A DNA stretch of 64,000 bases from Cytophagales bacterium (GTDB lineage Bacteria; Bacteroidota; Bacteroidia; Cytophagales; Microscillaceae). The DNA lies in contig JAAFJG010000003.1 in assembly GCA_013298075.1 (NCBI GenBank), positions 80,056-144,055 of the forward strand, in the 5' to 3' direction. Under the pieces are notes generated by a model, which made no database searches, had not been told where the DNA came from, and saw only the letters and a list, made by a program, of their open reading frames with translations. Shown here piece by piece: positions 1 through 8,022 of this stretch. The translations under genes and the position numbers were made by a program. Every line of letters starts with the position of its first letter. The stretch's first letter is position 1.

Positions 1-58
1 TACAAAATATTATTTTGAAAAATATTAGTTTACAAAAGTAATTTTGTTTAAATTTAAT

Positions 59-91
59 AAAAACAAACCTAAAAAAATTAGGTTTGTTTTT
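59..91 (-). terminator. Bidirectional rho-independent terminator
   Basis: A 14-bp perfect stem (AACAAACCTAA core pairing with TTAGGTTTGTT) closes a 5-base A loop and is flanked by T runs in both directions. It lies just past the stop of the SPFH gene, which it should terminate. Confidence 0.8.
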
Positions 92-106
92 ATCGTTGCC
101 TTGACT

Positions 107-931
107 TTATTTTGTATCTTGATTGATAAGAAAAGGAGCTTTTCCGTCTGTAATAATCACTTTTGTATTCGGAGAAGTTGATAATTTTTCGAATACTCCC
201 AAACTTTTATACTTGATAAGCAATTCAGTTAAGCCTTCAGAAATAATTTTTTGGGCATCACGAATCCCTTCTGCTTCTATTTTTTGGCGGTCTGCTTCTT
301 GCCTTTGTTTATCCAATACAAATTTCATCGTTTGTGCTTGTTGTTCTGCTTCTAATTTTTCCTCGATGGCTTTCGAAAGATTGGCAGGAAGTTGAATACT
401 TTTCAACAATACAGCCTCGACCACAAAACCTCTATCTCCTAAAATCTCGGTCATTTTGACTGCAATCGCTTTCTCTATATTTGTTCTTTCAGAAGTGTGT
501 AAATCTTTGGCAAAAAAATGAGAAGTAATATCAGCGGCAGCAGAACGCAAAACGCTTAAAATAATGCCTTCTCCAAATCTTAAACCTACTTGTTCAATGA
601 CTTGAATAGCATTCTCAGGTTTGATACGAAAAAGAATAGCCAACTCACAATCTACATTTAGACCTTCTTTTGAAGGTAGTTTTTCTAAAGTAACAGGCAT
701 ATTGATAGTACGAATTGGTACTTTTAACATTCGAGTTGTAAAAATATTGATGCCATAAAGCCCCGGTTTTAGTGTACCAATTTTTAGTTTCCCAAACCTT
801 TGTTTTACACCAACTTCGCCCGGTCTAATTATCGCACAACTATTAAAACTAAGGACTAAAATAAGTCCTAAAAACGCAAAAAACATACGAGAATAATACA
901 TACTAATCTTTTTAAAAAATGATTTTTTCAT
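107..931 (-). CDS. SPFH/prohibitin (band 7) family membrane-anchored protein
   Basis: 274 residues. The N-terminus is basic with a hydrophobic stretch (about 14-30) ending FNSC, so it is either a lipoprotein signal or a single membrane anchor. A band 7 domain follows (about 34-200; GEVGVKQRFGK, then KPGLYGI). A charged helical segment near 190-225, rich in E, Q, A and K (KLEAEQQAQ, RQEADRQKIEAEG), is the usual SPFH coiled coil. Family members form membrane-associated oligomers that organise proteases or membrane domains. It appears monocistronic. The substrate or partner cannot be told from sequence. Confidence 0.85.
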   Translation of the reverse strand: MKKSFFKKISMYYSRMFFAFLGLILVLSFNSCAIIRPGEVGVKQRFGKLKIGTLKPGLYGINIFTTRMLKVPIRTINMPVTLEKLPSKEGLNVDCELAILFRIKPENAIQVIEQVGLRFGEGIILSVLRSAAADITSHFFAKDLHTSERTNIEKAIAVKMTEILGDRGFVVEAVLLKSIQLPANLSKAIEEKLEAEQQAQTMKFVLDKQRQEADRQKIEAEGIRDAQKIISEGLTELLIKYKSLGVFEKLSTSPNTKVIITDGKAPFLINQDTK

Positions 932-1147
932 ACAATTTGAATAGGTTTTTGATAACGGTAAAAAATAATTAAAAGTAAGTTAGATAAAATTTGTTATCAT
1001 TCATTTCGCATAAAAATAACAAATATTTGATACTATTAAAACATCTTTTTTTTGCAAATAGTTTAATTTTTTACAAAAAAAGTTTTGAAACAACGCTCTT
1101 TTTTTACAATCGTTTGCGTTATTTTTTTATTTTTAGTAAAATTATCC

Positions 1148-1155
1148 TACCTTTG
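1148..1155 (+). promoter_or_regulatory. Bacteroidota -7 box (TACCTTTG) of the DUF1015 gene
   Basis: TACCTTTGC matches the TAnnTTTG -7 consensus of the Bacteroidota primary sigma factor. It lies 20 bases before the ATG at 1176, giving a very short leader with no Shine-Dalgarno. No convincing -33 TTTG is present at the expected distance. Confidence 0.6.
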
Positions 1156-1175
1156 CACAAAAATAGAAAATTCTA

Positions 1176-2438
1176 ATGGCTGAAATACAATCTTTACGTG
1201 CTTGGCAATATAACGATTTTTTAAAAGAAAATCTACAAAATATGACTGCTTCGATGTCTGAAACGGTTGCACAACAAAAAAAGGCAATGTTTTATCAACA
1301 ACCTTTTCATTATTTTCATATTTCTTCTCCTATCGATACTCCTCCTTATCACAATGCAAAACGTAGAGTAGAAAATTGGAAACTCGATAAAGTAATCGAA
1401 AAAGATGCCTTAGATGGAATTTATGTGTATTATCAATATTTTCATCTCAAAGAAAATCCTGAAAAAATGTATTGTAGAAAAGGTTTTATTGCTCATATCA
1501 AAGCCACAGATTTTTCCGAAAAAATTGTTTTACCTCACGAATTAACCATCAAAAGAGCCGTAGAACACCGAATTGCCTTGTTAGAAAATACAGAAATGCA
1601 CACCATTCCAACACACGCTTTTTATACTGATGAGGCACAAAATTTGGAAAAATATATGGAAGAATGTATCTCTCACCCAATTTCTGATGTGATTGATGCC
1701 AATAATACAAGGCACGTAGTCGGCGTGATTCACGATAGAAAAGTGATTGATTTGTTTGTCAAAAATTTAGCAGAAAAACAAGTTTGGATTGCAGATGGGC
1801 ATCATCGATACGAAAGTAGTTATAAATATGCCAAAATGCAAAAAGAACAAAATCCAAATCATACAGGAAAAGAATTATATAATTTTCATTTGATGTGGTT
1901 TACCAATACAGTTTCGAGTAATTTGGGCGTTTTTCCTACGCATCGAATTTTACATTCTTTGAAAAATTTTGATGAAAAAGACTTTTTTGATACGATTAGC
2001 GAATATTTTAATATCACAGAAACCACGCACACGCACAACAAAGGTTTAGCACCTACCGAAAATTTGGGTACTTTTTTATTGGTTTTTCTCGAAAAATCGT
2101 ATTTGGCTACACTCAAAAATGATGCAATACAAAAATTTGCAATAGATTTACCTGATGAAGTCAAAAAATTAGATTTAAGTGTTTTGCATTATTTTATGTT
2201 AGAAAAAGGATTGGGTTTGCGTGAACAAATGCAATTTGAATACCTCGATTTTACGCATCAAATTTCTGAATGTTATAAACAAGTGGAGTCAAAAAAAGCA
2301 CAATTTGCAGTCATTACTCGAAAAGTAACTTTGAAAGAAATCGAAAGTGTCATTCAAAATGGTTATATTATGCCCGCCAAAACGACTTATTTTTTTCCAA
2401 AAGTATTGGGCGGATTGGTTTTTTCATCGGCAAAATAA
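1176..2438 (+). CDS. DUF1015 family protein
   Basis: 420 residues, the usual length of the family. It starts MAEIQSLRAWQYN, the typical opening of DUF1015 proteins, and contains VWIADGHHRYES near residue 205, the most conserved family motif. No signal peptide or membrane segment is visible, so it is probably cytoplasmic. The biochemical function of the family is not established; in many Bacteroidota it neighbours serine-biosynthesis genes, which are not seen here. The ATG follows a -7 box closely. The next gene starts about 75 bp downstream on the same strand. Confidence 0.85.
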   Translation: MAEIQSLRAWQYNDFLKENLQNMTASMSETVAQQKKAMFYQQPFHYFHISSPIDTPPYHNAKRRVENWKLDKVIEKDALDGIYVYYQYFHLKENPEKMYCRKGFIAHIKATDFSEKIVLPHELTIKRAVEHRIALLENTEMHTIPTHAFYTDEAQNLEKYMEECISHPISDVIDANNTRHVVGVIHDRKVIDLFVKNLAEKQVWIADGHHRYESSYKYAKMQKEQNPNHTGKELYNFHLMWFTNTVSSNLGVFPTHRILHSLKNFDEKDFFDTISEYFNITETTHTHNKGLAPTENLGTFLLVFLEKSYLATLKNDAIQKFAIDLPDEVKKLDLSVLHYFMLEKGLGLREQMQFEYLDFTHQISECYKQVESKKAQFAVITRKVTLKEIESVIQNGYIMPAKTTYFFPKVLGGLVFSSAK

Positions 2439-2513
2439 TTTTTTTATTTGTATTTTTTTATCATTATTTTAACCTTATTTTTTCAAAAAATTTATCATAT
2501 TCATAACAATAAA

Positions 2514-3887
2514 ATGCTTCCTCAAAATTTTATCGAGTCTTCAGATTTTGGTTTGCCTAAAAAACAACATCAATCATTTTTAAAATCTTTGGACACTTCA
2601 CCACCCATTTCGATTCGTTTAAATCCATTCAAACCGATTACAGATTTTGAAAATTTGGAAAGTGTCGCTTGGGAAACGCAAGGAAAATATTTACCCAAAA
2701 GAATTAGTTTTACGACTGATGCAAATTTTTGGTCAGGTGCGTATTATGTGCAGGAAGCGAGTTCTATGTTTTTGGGGGAAGTTTTGACGCAAGTTTTACC
2801 GATTGATAAAGATTTAAAAATTTTGGATATGTGTGCAGCACCGGGCGGAAAAAGTACGCATATTTTAAGCCTTTTATCAGAAAATTCTTTTTTGATGAGC
2901 AATGAAATCAATCGACAAAGATGCCAAATATTGACCGAAAATCTTGCTCGATTGGGCAAAGCAAATTATGTTGTTACCAATCAAAGTTCAGAAAATATAG
3001 GAAAATGGACGAGTCTTTTTGATGCGATTGTGATCGATGCACCTTGTTCTGGCGAAGGAATGTTTCGAAAAGATTTGAATAGCAGAGAAGAATGGAGTGC
3101 AGAAAATGTGTTGATGTGTGCCGAAAGACAGCAAGATATTTTAAATAATATTATTCCTTCTTTGAAAGAAAACGGTTTTTTGATATATAGCACTTGTACT
3201 TTTAATACATTAGAAAACGAAAAAAATCTCCAAACCTTATTAAATGAAGGTTTTGAAAGTATTCGATTGGTAATTGATAGTGATTGGAATATTACGGAAA
3301 CAGAAACAAAAATTGATGGAAAAATTTTGTATGGTTATAGATTTTATCCACATTTATTGGCAGGCGAAGGTTTTTTTATTAGTTGTTTACAAAAAACGTA
3401 CAAAGAAAATTCGCAAAGAAAACCAAATCTCAAAAATCCAAATTTATTGCCTATTCCACTCAAAAAACAAGATTTTTTAGATATTTGGTTAGAAGATAAA
3501 GATAAATCTAAATTTAAGTTATATATTACCCAAAAAAATGATATTTTTGCCTTACCAATTCAACAAGCAGAAAATATGCACTTGTGGGGCGAAACTTTGG
3601 GTGCGTGGCAGGCGGGTATTCGCATCGGCACACGCAAACACGAAGATATTGAGCCAGCACCTGAGTTTGCTTTTTCATTAGATTTGAATAAAAATATTCC
3701 AAAAATAGCATTAGACTTAGAAAATGCGCTTAATTTTTTACGAAAAGTTGATATTTCTACGCCTATTCCTGACAAAAAAGGTTGGTATTTAGCCACTTTT
3801 AATGGTTTTGGATTGGGCTGGCTCAAAGCATTGCCTAATCGTTGGAATAATTATTATCCTGCACAATGGAAAATAAAGCATTTGTAG
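2514..3887 (+). CDS. RsmF/NOL1-NOP2-Sun type rRNA (cytosine-C5) methyltransferase
   Basis: The ATG at 2514 (MLPQNFIESSDFG) is preferred over an upstream TTG at 2448, which would add an unlikely hydrophobic leader. The SAM-binding motif is ILDMCAAPGGKS. The two catalytic cysteines are in DAPCSGEG and YSTCTFN, as in all Sun-family m5C methyltransferases. The C-terminal about 120 residues (GIRIGTRK, GWYLATFNGFGLGWLK) look like the PUA-like extension of RsmF proteins. The likely substrate is 16S rRNA; a tRNA substrate cannot be excluded. 457 residues. Confidence 0.88.
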   Translation: MLPQNFIESSDFGLPKKQHQSFLKSLDTSPPISIRLNPFKPITDFENLESVAWETQGKYLPKRISFTTDANFWSGAYYVQEASSMFLGEVLTQVLPIDKDLKILDMCAAPGGKSTHILSLLSENSFLMSNEINRQRCQILTENLARLGKANYVVTNQSSENIGKWTSLFDAIVIDAPCSGEGMFRKDLNSREEWSAENVLMCAERQQDILNNIIPSLKENGFLIYSTCTFNTLENEKNLQTLLNEGFESIRLVIDSDWNITETETKIDGKILYGYRFYPHLLAGEGFFISCLQKTYKENSQRKPNLKNPNLLPIPLKKQDFLDIWLEDKDKSKFKLYITQKNDIFALPIQQAENMHLWGETLGAWQAGIRIGTRKHEDIEPAPEFAFSLDLNKNIPKIALDLENALNFLRKVDISTPIPDKKGWYLATFNGFGLGWLKALPNRWNNYYPAQWKIKHL

Positions 3888-3910
3888 GGTTTGGATAAGA
3901 AAATATAAAA

Positions 3911-3975
3911 TTCAATAAAATATTCACAAAAAAACAAAAAATAAACAAACTTTTTTTAGATAAATAACGTTATAA
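3911..3975 (+). repeat. 65-bp direct repeat, copy 1 (upstream of dinD)
   Basis: This A-rich segment ends GATAAATAACGTTATAA and recurs at 5075-5139 with a single mismatch (64/65). The two copies bracket dinD and the nuclease remnant behind it. Near identity in otherwise diverged DNA points to recent duplication or recombination. Confidence 0.85.
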
Positions 3976-3999
3976 AGTTGTGAGTTTTTTAAACAATGG

Positions 4000-4057
4000 A
4001 GTCGAAAAACTTCAGTTATTGTAAGTTAAAGTAATGTTTTACTTAGTACTTAAACTA
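4000..4057 (+). promoter_or_regulatory. Shared upstream element of dinD (copy 1 of 2)
   Basis: This stretch contains CTTCAGTTATTGTAAG and the dyad AGTAATGTTTTACTTAGTAC. It matches 5736-5793 upstream of the methyltransferase at roughly 84% by eye. Conservation upstream of two unrelated genes and the palindromic core suggest an operator or promoter region. The regulator is unknown; no clear LexA-type site was seen. Confidence 0.45.
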
Positions 4058-4106
4058 TTTTTTTGAAAAATACTTACGCAAGAATATTTATAAAAAATAA
4101 GAAACT

Positions 4107-4961
4107 ATGAAAAAAGAACAAATTGAATCATTATTTGAAAAATTTGAGTCAGCCAGCCAACTTATTGAAGATGTGGAGTGTTGGAGTGCTAGAGAATTGC
4201 AAACTATTTTGGGTTATACCAAGTGGCAAAATTTTGAGTATATTCTCAATAAAGCCAAAGAAGCCTGTAAAAATGCCGAAATTAGCGTTTCTAACCATTT
4301 TACTGAAATCAGTAAAATGGTCGAGTTGGGTAGTAGCTCAAAAAGAGAAATTGCAGATTTTGCCCTTACTCGTTATGCGTGTTATTTAGTTGCCCAAAAC
4401 GGAGATTCGAGCAAAACCGAAATTGCCTTTGCCCAAACCTATTTTGCGGTACAAACTCGCAAACAAGAAATTATCGAACAACGCTTATTAGACAAAGAAA
4501 GGGTTTCGGCACGAGAGAAATTAAGTAAATCTGAAAAGAAACTATCAGGAATTATTTATGAAAGAGGTGTAGATGAAAAAGGATTTGCCTTGATTCGTTC
4601 CAAAGGTGACTCGGCACTTTTTGGTGGGTTTAACACTTCGGAAATGAAACACAAATTACAAGTGTCTGACAGCAAGCCTTTAGCTGATTTTTTGCCTACC
4701 CTTACTATCAAAGCAAAAGATTTTGCAACCGAACTCACCAGCCACAATGTAGTCGAAAAAGACCTCAAAGGAGAGAAAAACATAGCCGAAGAACACATCG
4801 ATAACAACAAAGCCGTCAGAAAAATATTGTTGGAACGAGGTGTAAAACCCGAAAATTTGCCTTCTTCTGAGGATATAAACAAAGTGAAAAGGCGTTTGAA
4901 AAATGAAGGTAAAAATATAGAAAAAAATGTTAAAAAAATTTCATCTTCTAAAAATCTATGA
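4107..4961 (+). CDS. dinD: DinD, DNA-damage-inducible protein D
   Basis: 284 residues, close to E. coli DinD (274). Matching blocks: WSARELQTILGYTKW (28-42), AKEACKNA, and ADFALTRYACYLVAQNGD followed by AQTYFAVQTRKQE (93-126). A charged C-terminal part (RKILLERGVKPENLPSSEDI) also corresponds to E. coli DinD. DinD is an SOS-induced protein reported to affect RecA filaments; its N-terminal region resembles the BRO-N domain of phage proteins. The stop overlaps an ATG (ATGA) that opens a deleted copy of the DUF262-HNH gene at 4958-5017. The same coupling is used by the methyltransferase at 6887. Confidence 0.9.
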   Translation: MKKEQIESLFEKFESASQLIEDVECWSARELQTILGYTKWQNFEYILNKAKEACKNAEISVSNHFTEISKMVELGSSSKREIADFALTRYACYLVAQNGDSSKTEIAFAQTYFAVQTRKQEIIEQRLLDKERVSAREKLSKSEKKLSGIIYERGVDEKGFALIRSKGDSALFGGFNTSEMKHKLQVSDSKPLADFLPTLTIKAKDFATELTSHNVVEKDLKGEKNIAEEHIDNNKAVRKILLERGVKPENLPSSEDINKVKRRLKNEGKNIEKNVKKISSSKNL

Positions 4962-5046
4962 AAATAGAACTCAAAGAAATTACGGCTAAAAATTTTCTTA
5001 ATTGGTTTAAGTATTAGGTGAAGCATTATTGAAACTAGTTTTTTAT
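4958..5046 (+). pseudogene. Internally deleted second copy of the DUF262-HNH nuclease gene
   Basis: From the ATG at 4958 the first nine codons read MKIELKEIT, identical in protein and nearly so in DNA to the start of the intact nuclease gene at 6884. The frame then runs into unrelated codons and stops at 5017. The following bases (5002-5046, ending ACTAGTTTTTTAT) resemble the terminator of the intact gene (7974-8022). Head and terminator are kept while about 1 kb between them is missing. The ATGA overlap with dinD matches the overlap at 6884-6887. Confidence 0.7.
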
Positions 5047-5074
5047 ACTTAAGTCGTCTTGAAAAAAATATAAG

Positions 5075-5139
5075 TTCGATAAAATATTCACAAAAAAACA
5101 AAAAATAAACAAACTTTTTTTAGATAAATAACGTTATAA
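5075..5139 (+). repeat. 65-bp direct repeat, copy 2
   Basis: This copy differs from 3911-3975 at one base. It ends five bases before the left end of a MITE-like element (5144). Together the copies frame the dinD module. Confidence 0.85.
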
Positions 5140-5143
5140 TTGT

Positions 5144-5259
5144 AATATGGCTGACTAATCATAGAGGCTTATAAGATCTAAATATTTAAAAGTATTGAAA
5201 AATACCTTAATCATCTTTAAATAGCCTCTTTATGTTAAATCCAAAATGTCCCCCATATT
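5144..5259. mobile_element. MITE-like element, family 1, internally deleted copy
   Basis: The left end is AATATGGCTGAC and the right end is the inverted form (ATGTCCCCCATATT). The right about 85 bp (AAGTATTGAAAAATACC, CTTAATCATCTTTAAATAG) match, inverted, the left part of the 213-bp element at 32909-33121. The left end matches the other terminus of that element. At 116 bp it encodes nothing. Its right end abuts a truncated CRISPR-like repeat, which it may have broken. Confidence 0.55.
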
Positions 5260-5416
5260 GAACCATTTTTGGAACTGAAACTTTTTTTGTGCTTTTTTAA
5301 GTTTAATTTTGTATTTTTCTTTTAATCGAACTATTTTTGGAATTGAAATGAGAAAAATCGTACAAAGATATATTTTTCTTTACGTCTTTTAATCGAACCA
5401 TTTTTGGAATTGAAAT
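5260..5416. CRISPR. Short CRISPR-like array (two full repeats, one truncated)
   Basis: Two 31-bp repeats, 5319-5349 and 5386-5416, differ at one base. They run from CTTTTAATCGAAC to GGAATTGAAAT, an ending common in type I-B and III arrays. A third copy, 5260-5281, keeps only its last 22 bp. The unique segments between them are 37 bp (5282-5318) and 36 bp (5350-5385), a regular 67-68-bp period. No cas gene is in the window, so this is an orphan or decayed array. A chance tandem duplication is the alternative. Confidence 0.55.
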
Positions 5417-5445
5417 ATTATTTTAGATGTAATTTGTGGCATTGA

Positions 5446-5678
5446 TATAGCCGACCTTCCGCACCCTATTTTTAAAAATGAGTATTATCGTTAAAATTCG
5501 AGAATTTATTGGTAAAATCATCTAATAATTTTTATTTTAACAATAATCTGAATAAAAATTAATAAATCGGGTAAATTTTCAGATAAATTAAATATATTTT
5601 ATGCGTAAAATTTTAAATATTTATACATTTTTGAGTAAATACTCTAAACTGAAAAAAGGGTGCTGAAAGTAGGTTATA
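5446..5678. mobile_element. MITE-like element, family 2
   Basis: This 233-bp element has 21-bp imperfect terminal inverted repeats: TATAGCCGACCTTCCGCACC at the left and, inverted, TATAACCTACTTTCAGCACC at the right (17/21). A similar end, ATCCGACTTTCAGCACCC, lies at 31899-31917 just ahead of a transposase-like fragment, so that element family could be the source. No coding capacity. Positions 5467-5592 recur inverted at 8394-8519. Confidence 0.5.
5467..5592 (+). repeat. 126-bp inverted repeat, left copy
   Basis: Reverse complement of 8394-8519 without gaps and with about 12 mismatches (around 90% identity). Shared stretches include TTTTTAAAAATGAGTATTAT and AATTTATTGGTAAAAT. The pair brackets the methyltransferase and nuclease genes across 3.05 kb. 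Confidence 0.85.
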
Positions 5679-5704
5679 AGCCTCCATGATTAGGTCACCC
5701 ATTT
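5673..5704. repeat. Solitary end of a family-1 MITE-like element
   Basis: TTATAAGCCTCCATGATTAG followed by GTCACCCAT is the inverted counterpart of 5144-5175 and resembles the right end at 33087-33121. It overlaps the right end of the family-2 element, which suggests nested insertions. Confidence 0.4.
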
Positions 5705-5735
5705 GTAATTAAACTAGTATTTTTTCGAATATCAA

Positions 5736-5793
5736 AGTCAGAAAATTTCAGTTATTATAAGTTTAAGTAATATTTTACTTAATACTCAACATT
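5736..5793 (+). promoter_or_regulatory. Shared upstream element of the methyltransferase (copy 2 of 2)
   Basis: Counterpart of 4000-4057. It contains TTTCAGTTATTATAAG and the dyad AAGTAATATTTTACTT. It lies 32 bp ahead of the methyltransferase start and may be its promoter-operator region. Confidence 0.45.
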
Positions 5794-5825
5794 TTATTTT
5801 TTTATACTTAAACCAATTGGGGCAA

Positions 5826-6887
5826 ATGGAAGCAAAATCAAAAAACACGAATTTACATAGTGCCAAAACAGGCAAAAAAGACGAATTTTATACCCAACTT
5901 ACCGATATTGAAAGAGAGTTAAAACATTACAGACATCACTTTAAGGATAAAGTAGTGTACTGTAATTGTGATGACCCACGTATCAGTAACTTTTTTCATT
6001 TTTTTTCTTATAATTTTGAATTTTTGGGGCTAAAAAAACTCATTACTACTTGCTACAAAAACCAAAATGCCGACTTATTTAGCGAAAATAAGTCTGAACA
6101 AGCTATTTGTATAGAATACAAGAGAGATGCAGAAGGAAAACTTATGCCTTATCCAGAGTATATGAAAAGTATTTCTCAAGAAGCTTTATACAAAGGAGAT
6201 AAAGATAATCCTAATATCCCTAATCCTGAAGATATTGGGATTAAAAAATTAGAAAAAGATGGCGATTTTCGTAGTCAAGAAAGCATAGAACTTTTGAAAC
6301 AAGCCGATATTGTGGTTACAAACCCGCCTTTTTCCCTTTTTCGAGAATACGTAACTCAACTCATTGAATACGATAAAAAGTTTTTGATTGTAGGACATCA
6401 AAATGCAATCACTTACAAAGAAGTTTTTAAATTCATCAAAGAAAATAAAATATGGTTAGGTGTTGATAACGGTGGTACAAAATGGTTTAGAGTACAAGAC
6501 CATTATGATATTGCCACAGAAACAAGAAAAAAAGTAGAAAACGGACAGCAATATTTTAGTATGGGAAGTGTTGTTTGGTTTACAAATTTGCTACATAAAA
6601 AACGCCATGAAGATTTAATTCTTTACAAGACGTACAACCTTGAAGAATATCCAACCTATGACAATTATGATGCAATAAATGTGGATAAAGTTACTGATAT
6701 TCCAATGGATTATGCAGGTTTTATGGGAGTTCCTATTACTTTTTTGGATAAATTCAATCCTGAACAATTTGAAATTATTGGTATGGATAGACCTTTAATA
6801 AAAAAAATGACAGGAAAAGTTAGCCGTTTTCGTATTAATGGAAAAGAATTATATGCTCGAATAATCATCAAAAACAAAAAATTATGA
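5826..6887 (+). CDS. EcoRI-type adenine-specific DNA methyltransferase
   Basis: The ATG at 5826 (MEAKSKNTN) is chosen over a TTG nine bases upstream; 353 residues. The catalytic motif IV is VVTNPPF (NPPF at 166-169). YCNCDDPRISNFFHFF (45-60) and DGDFRSQES (145-153) fit the EcoRI methylase family (N6-adenine). The stop overlaps the start of the DUF262-HNH gene (ATGA), so the two are translationally coupled and probably act together as a restriction-modification or related defence pair. The recognition site cannot be predicted. Confidence 0.85.
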   Translation: MEAKSKNTNLHSAKTGKKDEFYTQLTDIERELKHYRHHFKDKVVYCNCDDPRISNFFHFFSYNFEFLGLKKLITTCYKNQNADLFSENKSEQAICIEYKRDAEGKLMPYPEYMKSISQEALYKGDKDNPNIPNPEDIGIKKLEKDGDFRSQESIELLKQADIVVTNPPFSLFREYVTQLIEYDKKFLIVGHQNAITYKEVFKFIKENKIWLGVDNGGTKWFRVQDHYDIATETRKKVENGQQYFSMGSVVWFTNLLHKKRHEDLILYKTYNLEEYPTYDNYDAINVDKVTDIPMDYAGFMGVPITFLDKFNPEQFEIIGMDRPLIKKMTGKVSRFRINGKELYARIIIKNKKL

Positions 6888-7966
6888 AAATAGAACTCAA
6901 AGAAATCACAGTTAGAGAACTTGCCAAAGGCTATCAAGATAATGAAGAGAATGGTGTTGTAGGCTTTGGTGGCAAGTTAGACATTCGCCCGCCCTACCAA
7001 CGTGAATTTATCTACAAAGACAAACAACGTGAAGCAGTAATTGATACACTTACCAAAAAATTCCCATTGAATGTTATGTATTGGGCAGTTCGTGAAGATG
7101 GTAATTATGAAGTGATAGATGGACAACAACGCACTATTTCCTTATGTCAATATGTAAACGGAGAGTTTGCTTACTTCTTTAAGTATTTTCATAACCTACA
7201 AAAAGACGAAAAAGAAGAAGTTTTAAACTATAAACTAATGGTGTATTTGTGCAGCGGCACAGATAGTGAAAAATTAAAATGGTTTCAGACGATAAACATA
7301 ACAGGCGAAAAATTGACAGAACAAGAATTACGCAATGCGGTTTATTCTGGTTCGTGGGTGTCAGATGCCAAACGATATTTTAGTAAGAATGGCTGTGCTG
7401 GTTACAACATAGGTAAAGATTACTTAAACGGTTCAGCCATTCGTCAAGATTATTTGGAAACGACTCTTGAGTGGCTTTCGAAAGGAAATATAGAGGTTTA
7501 TATGTCAAATCACCAACAAGACCCCAACGCCAACGAAATTTGGTTGTATTTTCAAAGTGTGATTAATTGGGTAAAAGTTACGTTTCCAAAATACCACAAA
7601 GAGATGAAAGGTATTGCTTGGGGTTTTCTTTATAACGAGTTCAAGAATGCAAAACTTGACCACAAAAAATTAGAAATTGAAGTAGCCAAACTAATGCAAG
7701 ACGAAGACGTAACGAGTAAAAAAGGAATTTACGAATACGTTTTGACAGGTAAAGACAAGCACTTGAATATCAGGGCATTTTCGGACAATCAAAAACGAGA
7801 AGCATACGAAAAACAAAATGGAATGTGTGTAGTTTGTAAAAAACAGTTTGAGATTAATGAAATGGAAGCCGATCATATAACACCTTGGCACAGTGGTGGC
7901 AAAACAAGTGCGGAAAATTGCCAAATGTTATGCAGAGAAGACAATAGACGAAAATCGGGGAAATAG
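6884..7966 (+). CDS. DUF262 and HNH endonuclease fusion protein
   Basis: 360 residues. The DUF262 part has IRPPYQREFIYK (34-45) and VIDGQQRT (77-84), the hallmark of the DUF262 NTPase-like fold also found in GmrS and SspE. The C-terminus is an HNH nuclease: CVVC (315-318), ADHITPWHSGGK (329-340), then N345 and N354. This fits a nucleotide-regulated nuclease, probably the restriction partner of the preceding methyltransferase. Unlike GmrSD it carries a short classical HNH instead of DUF1524. A deleted copy of the gene's start follows dinD. Confidence 0.85.
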   Translation: MKIELKEITVRELAKGYQDNEENGVVGFGGKLDIRPPYQREFIYKDKQREAVIDTLTKKFPLNVMYWAVREDGNYEVIDGQQRTISLCQYVNGEFAYFFKYFHNLQKDEKEEVLNYKLMVYLCSGTDSEKLKWFQTINITGEKLTEQELRNAVYSGSWVSDAKRYFSKNGCAGYNIGKDYLNGSAIRQDYLETTLEWLSKGNIEVYMSNHQQDPNANEIWLYFQSVINWVKVTFPKYHKEMKGIAWGFLYNEFKNAKLDHKKLEIEVAKLMQDEDVTSKKGIYEYVLTGKDKHLNIRAFSDNQKREAYEKQNGMCVVCKKQFEINEMEADHITPWHSGGKTSAENCQMLCREDNRRKSGK

Positions 7967-7973
7967 AACACTA

Positions 7974-8022
7974 AAAAAACTGATTTAAGTATCAAGGAAA
8001 GAATTACTTAAACCAGTTTTTT
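7974..8022 (+). terminator. Rho-independent terminator of the methyltransferase-nuclease operon
   Basis: 18-bp stem with one mismatch (ACTGATTTAAGTA against TACTTAAACCAGT), 13-base loop, flanked by A and T runs. A degraded relative follows the deleted copy at 5002-5046. Confidence 0.8.

Noticed and set aside
991..1176. 61-codon plus-strand ORF ahead of the DUF1015 gene
   Set aside because: Low-complexity Phe/Lys/Leu sequence over an AT-rich promoter region; no start signal or homology.
5817..5825. TTG at 5817 as the methyltransferase start
   Set aside because: An ATG follows three codons later; the extra residues have no support.
6884..7966. GmrSD-type modification-dependent enzyme
   Set aside because: DUF262 is shared, but the C-terminal nuclease is a short classical HNH, not DUF1524, and a methyltransferase is coupled to it.
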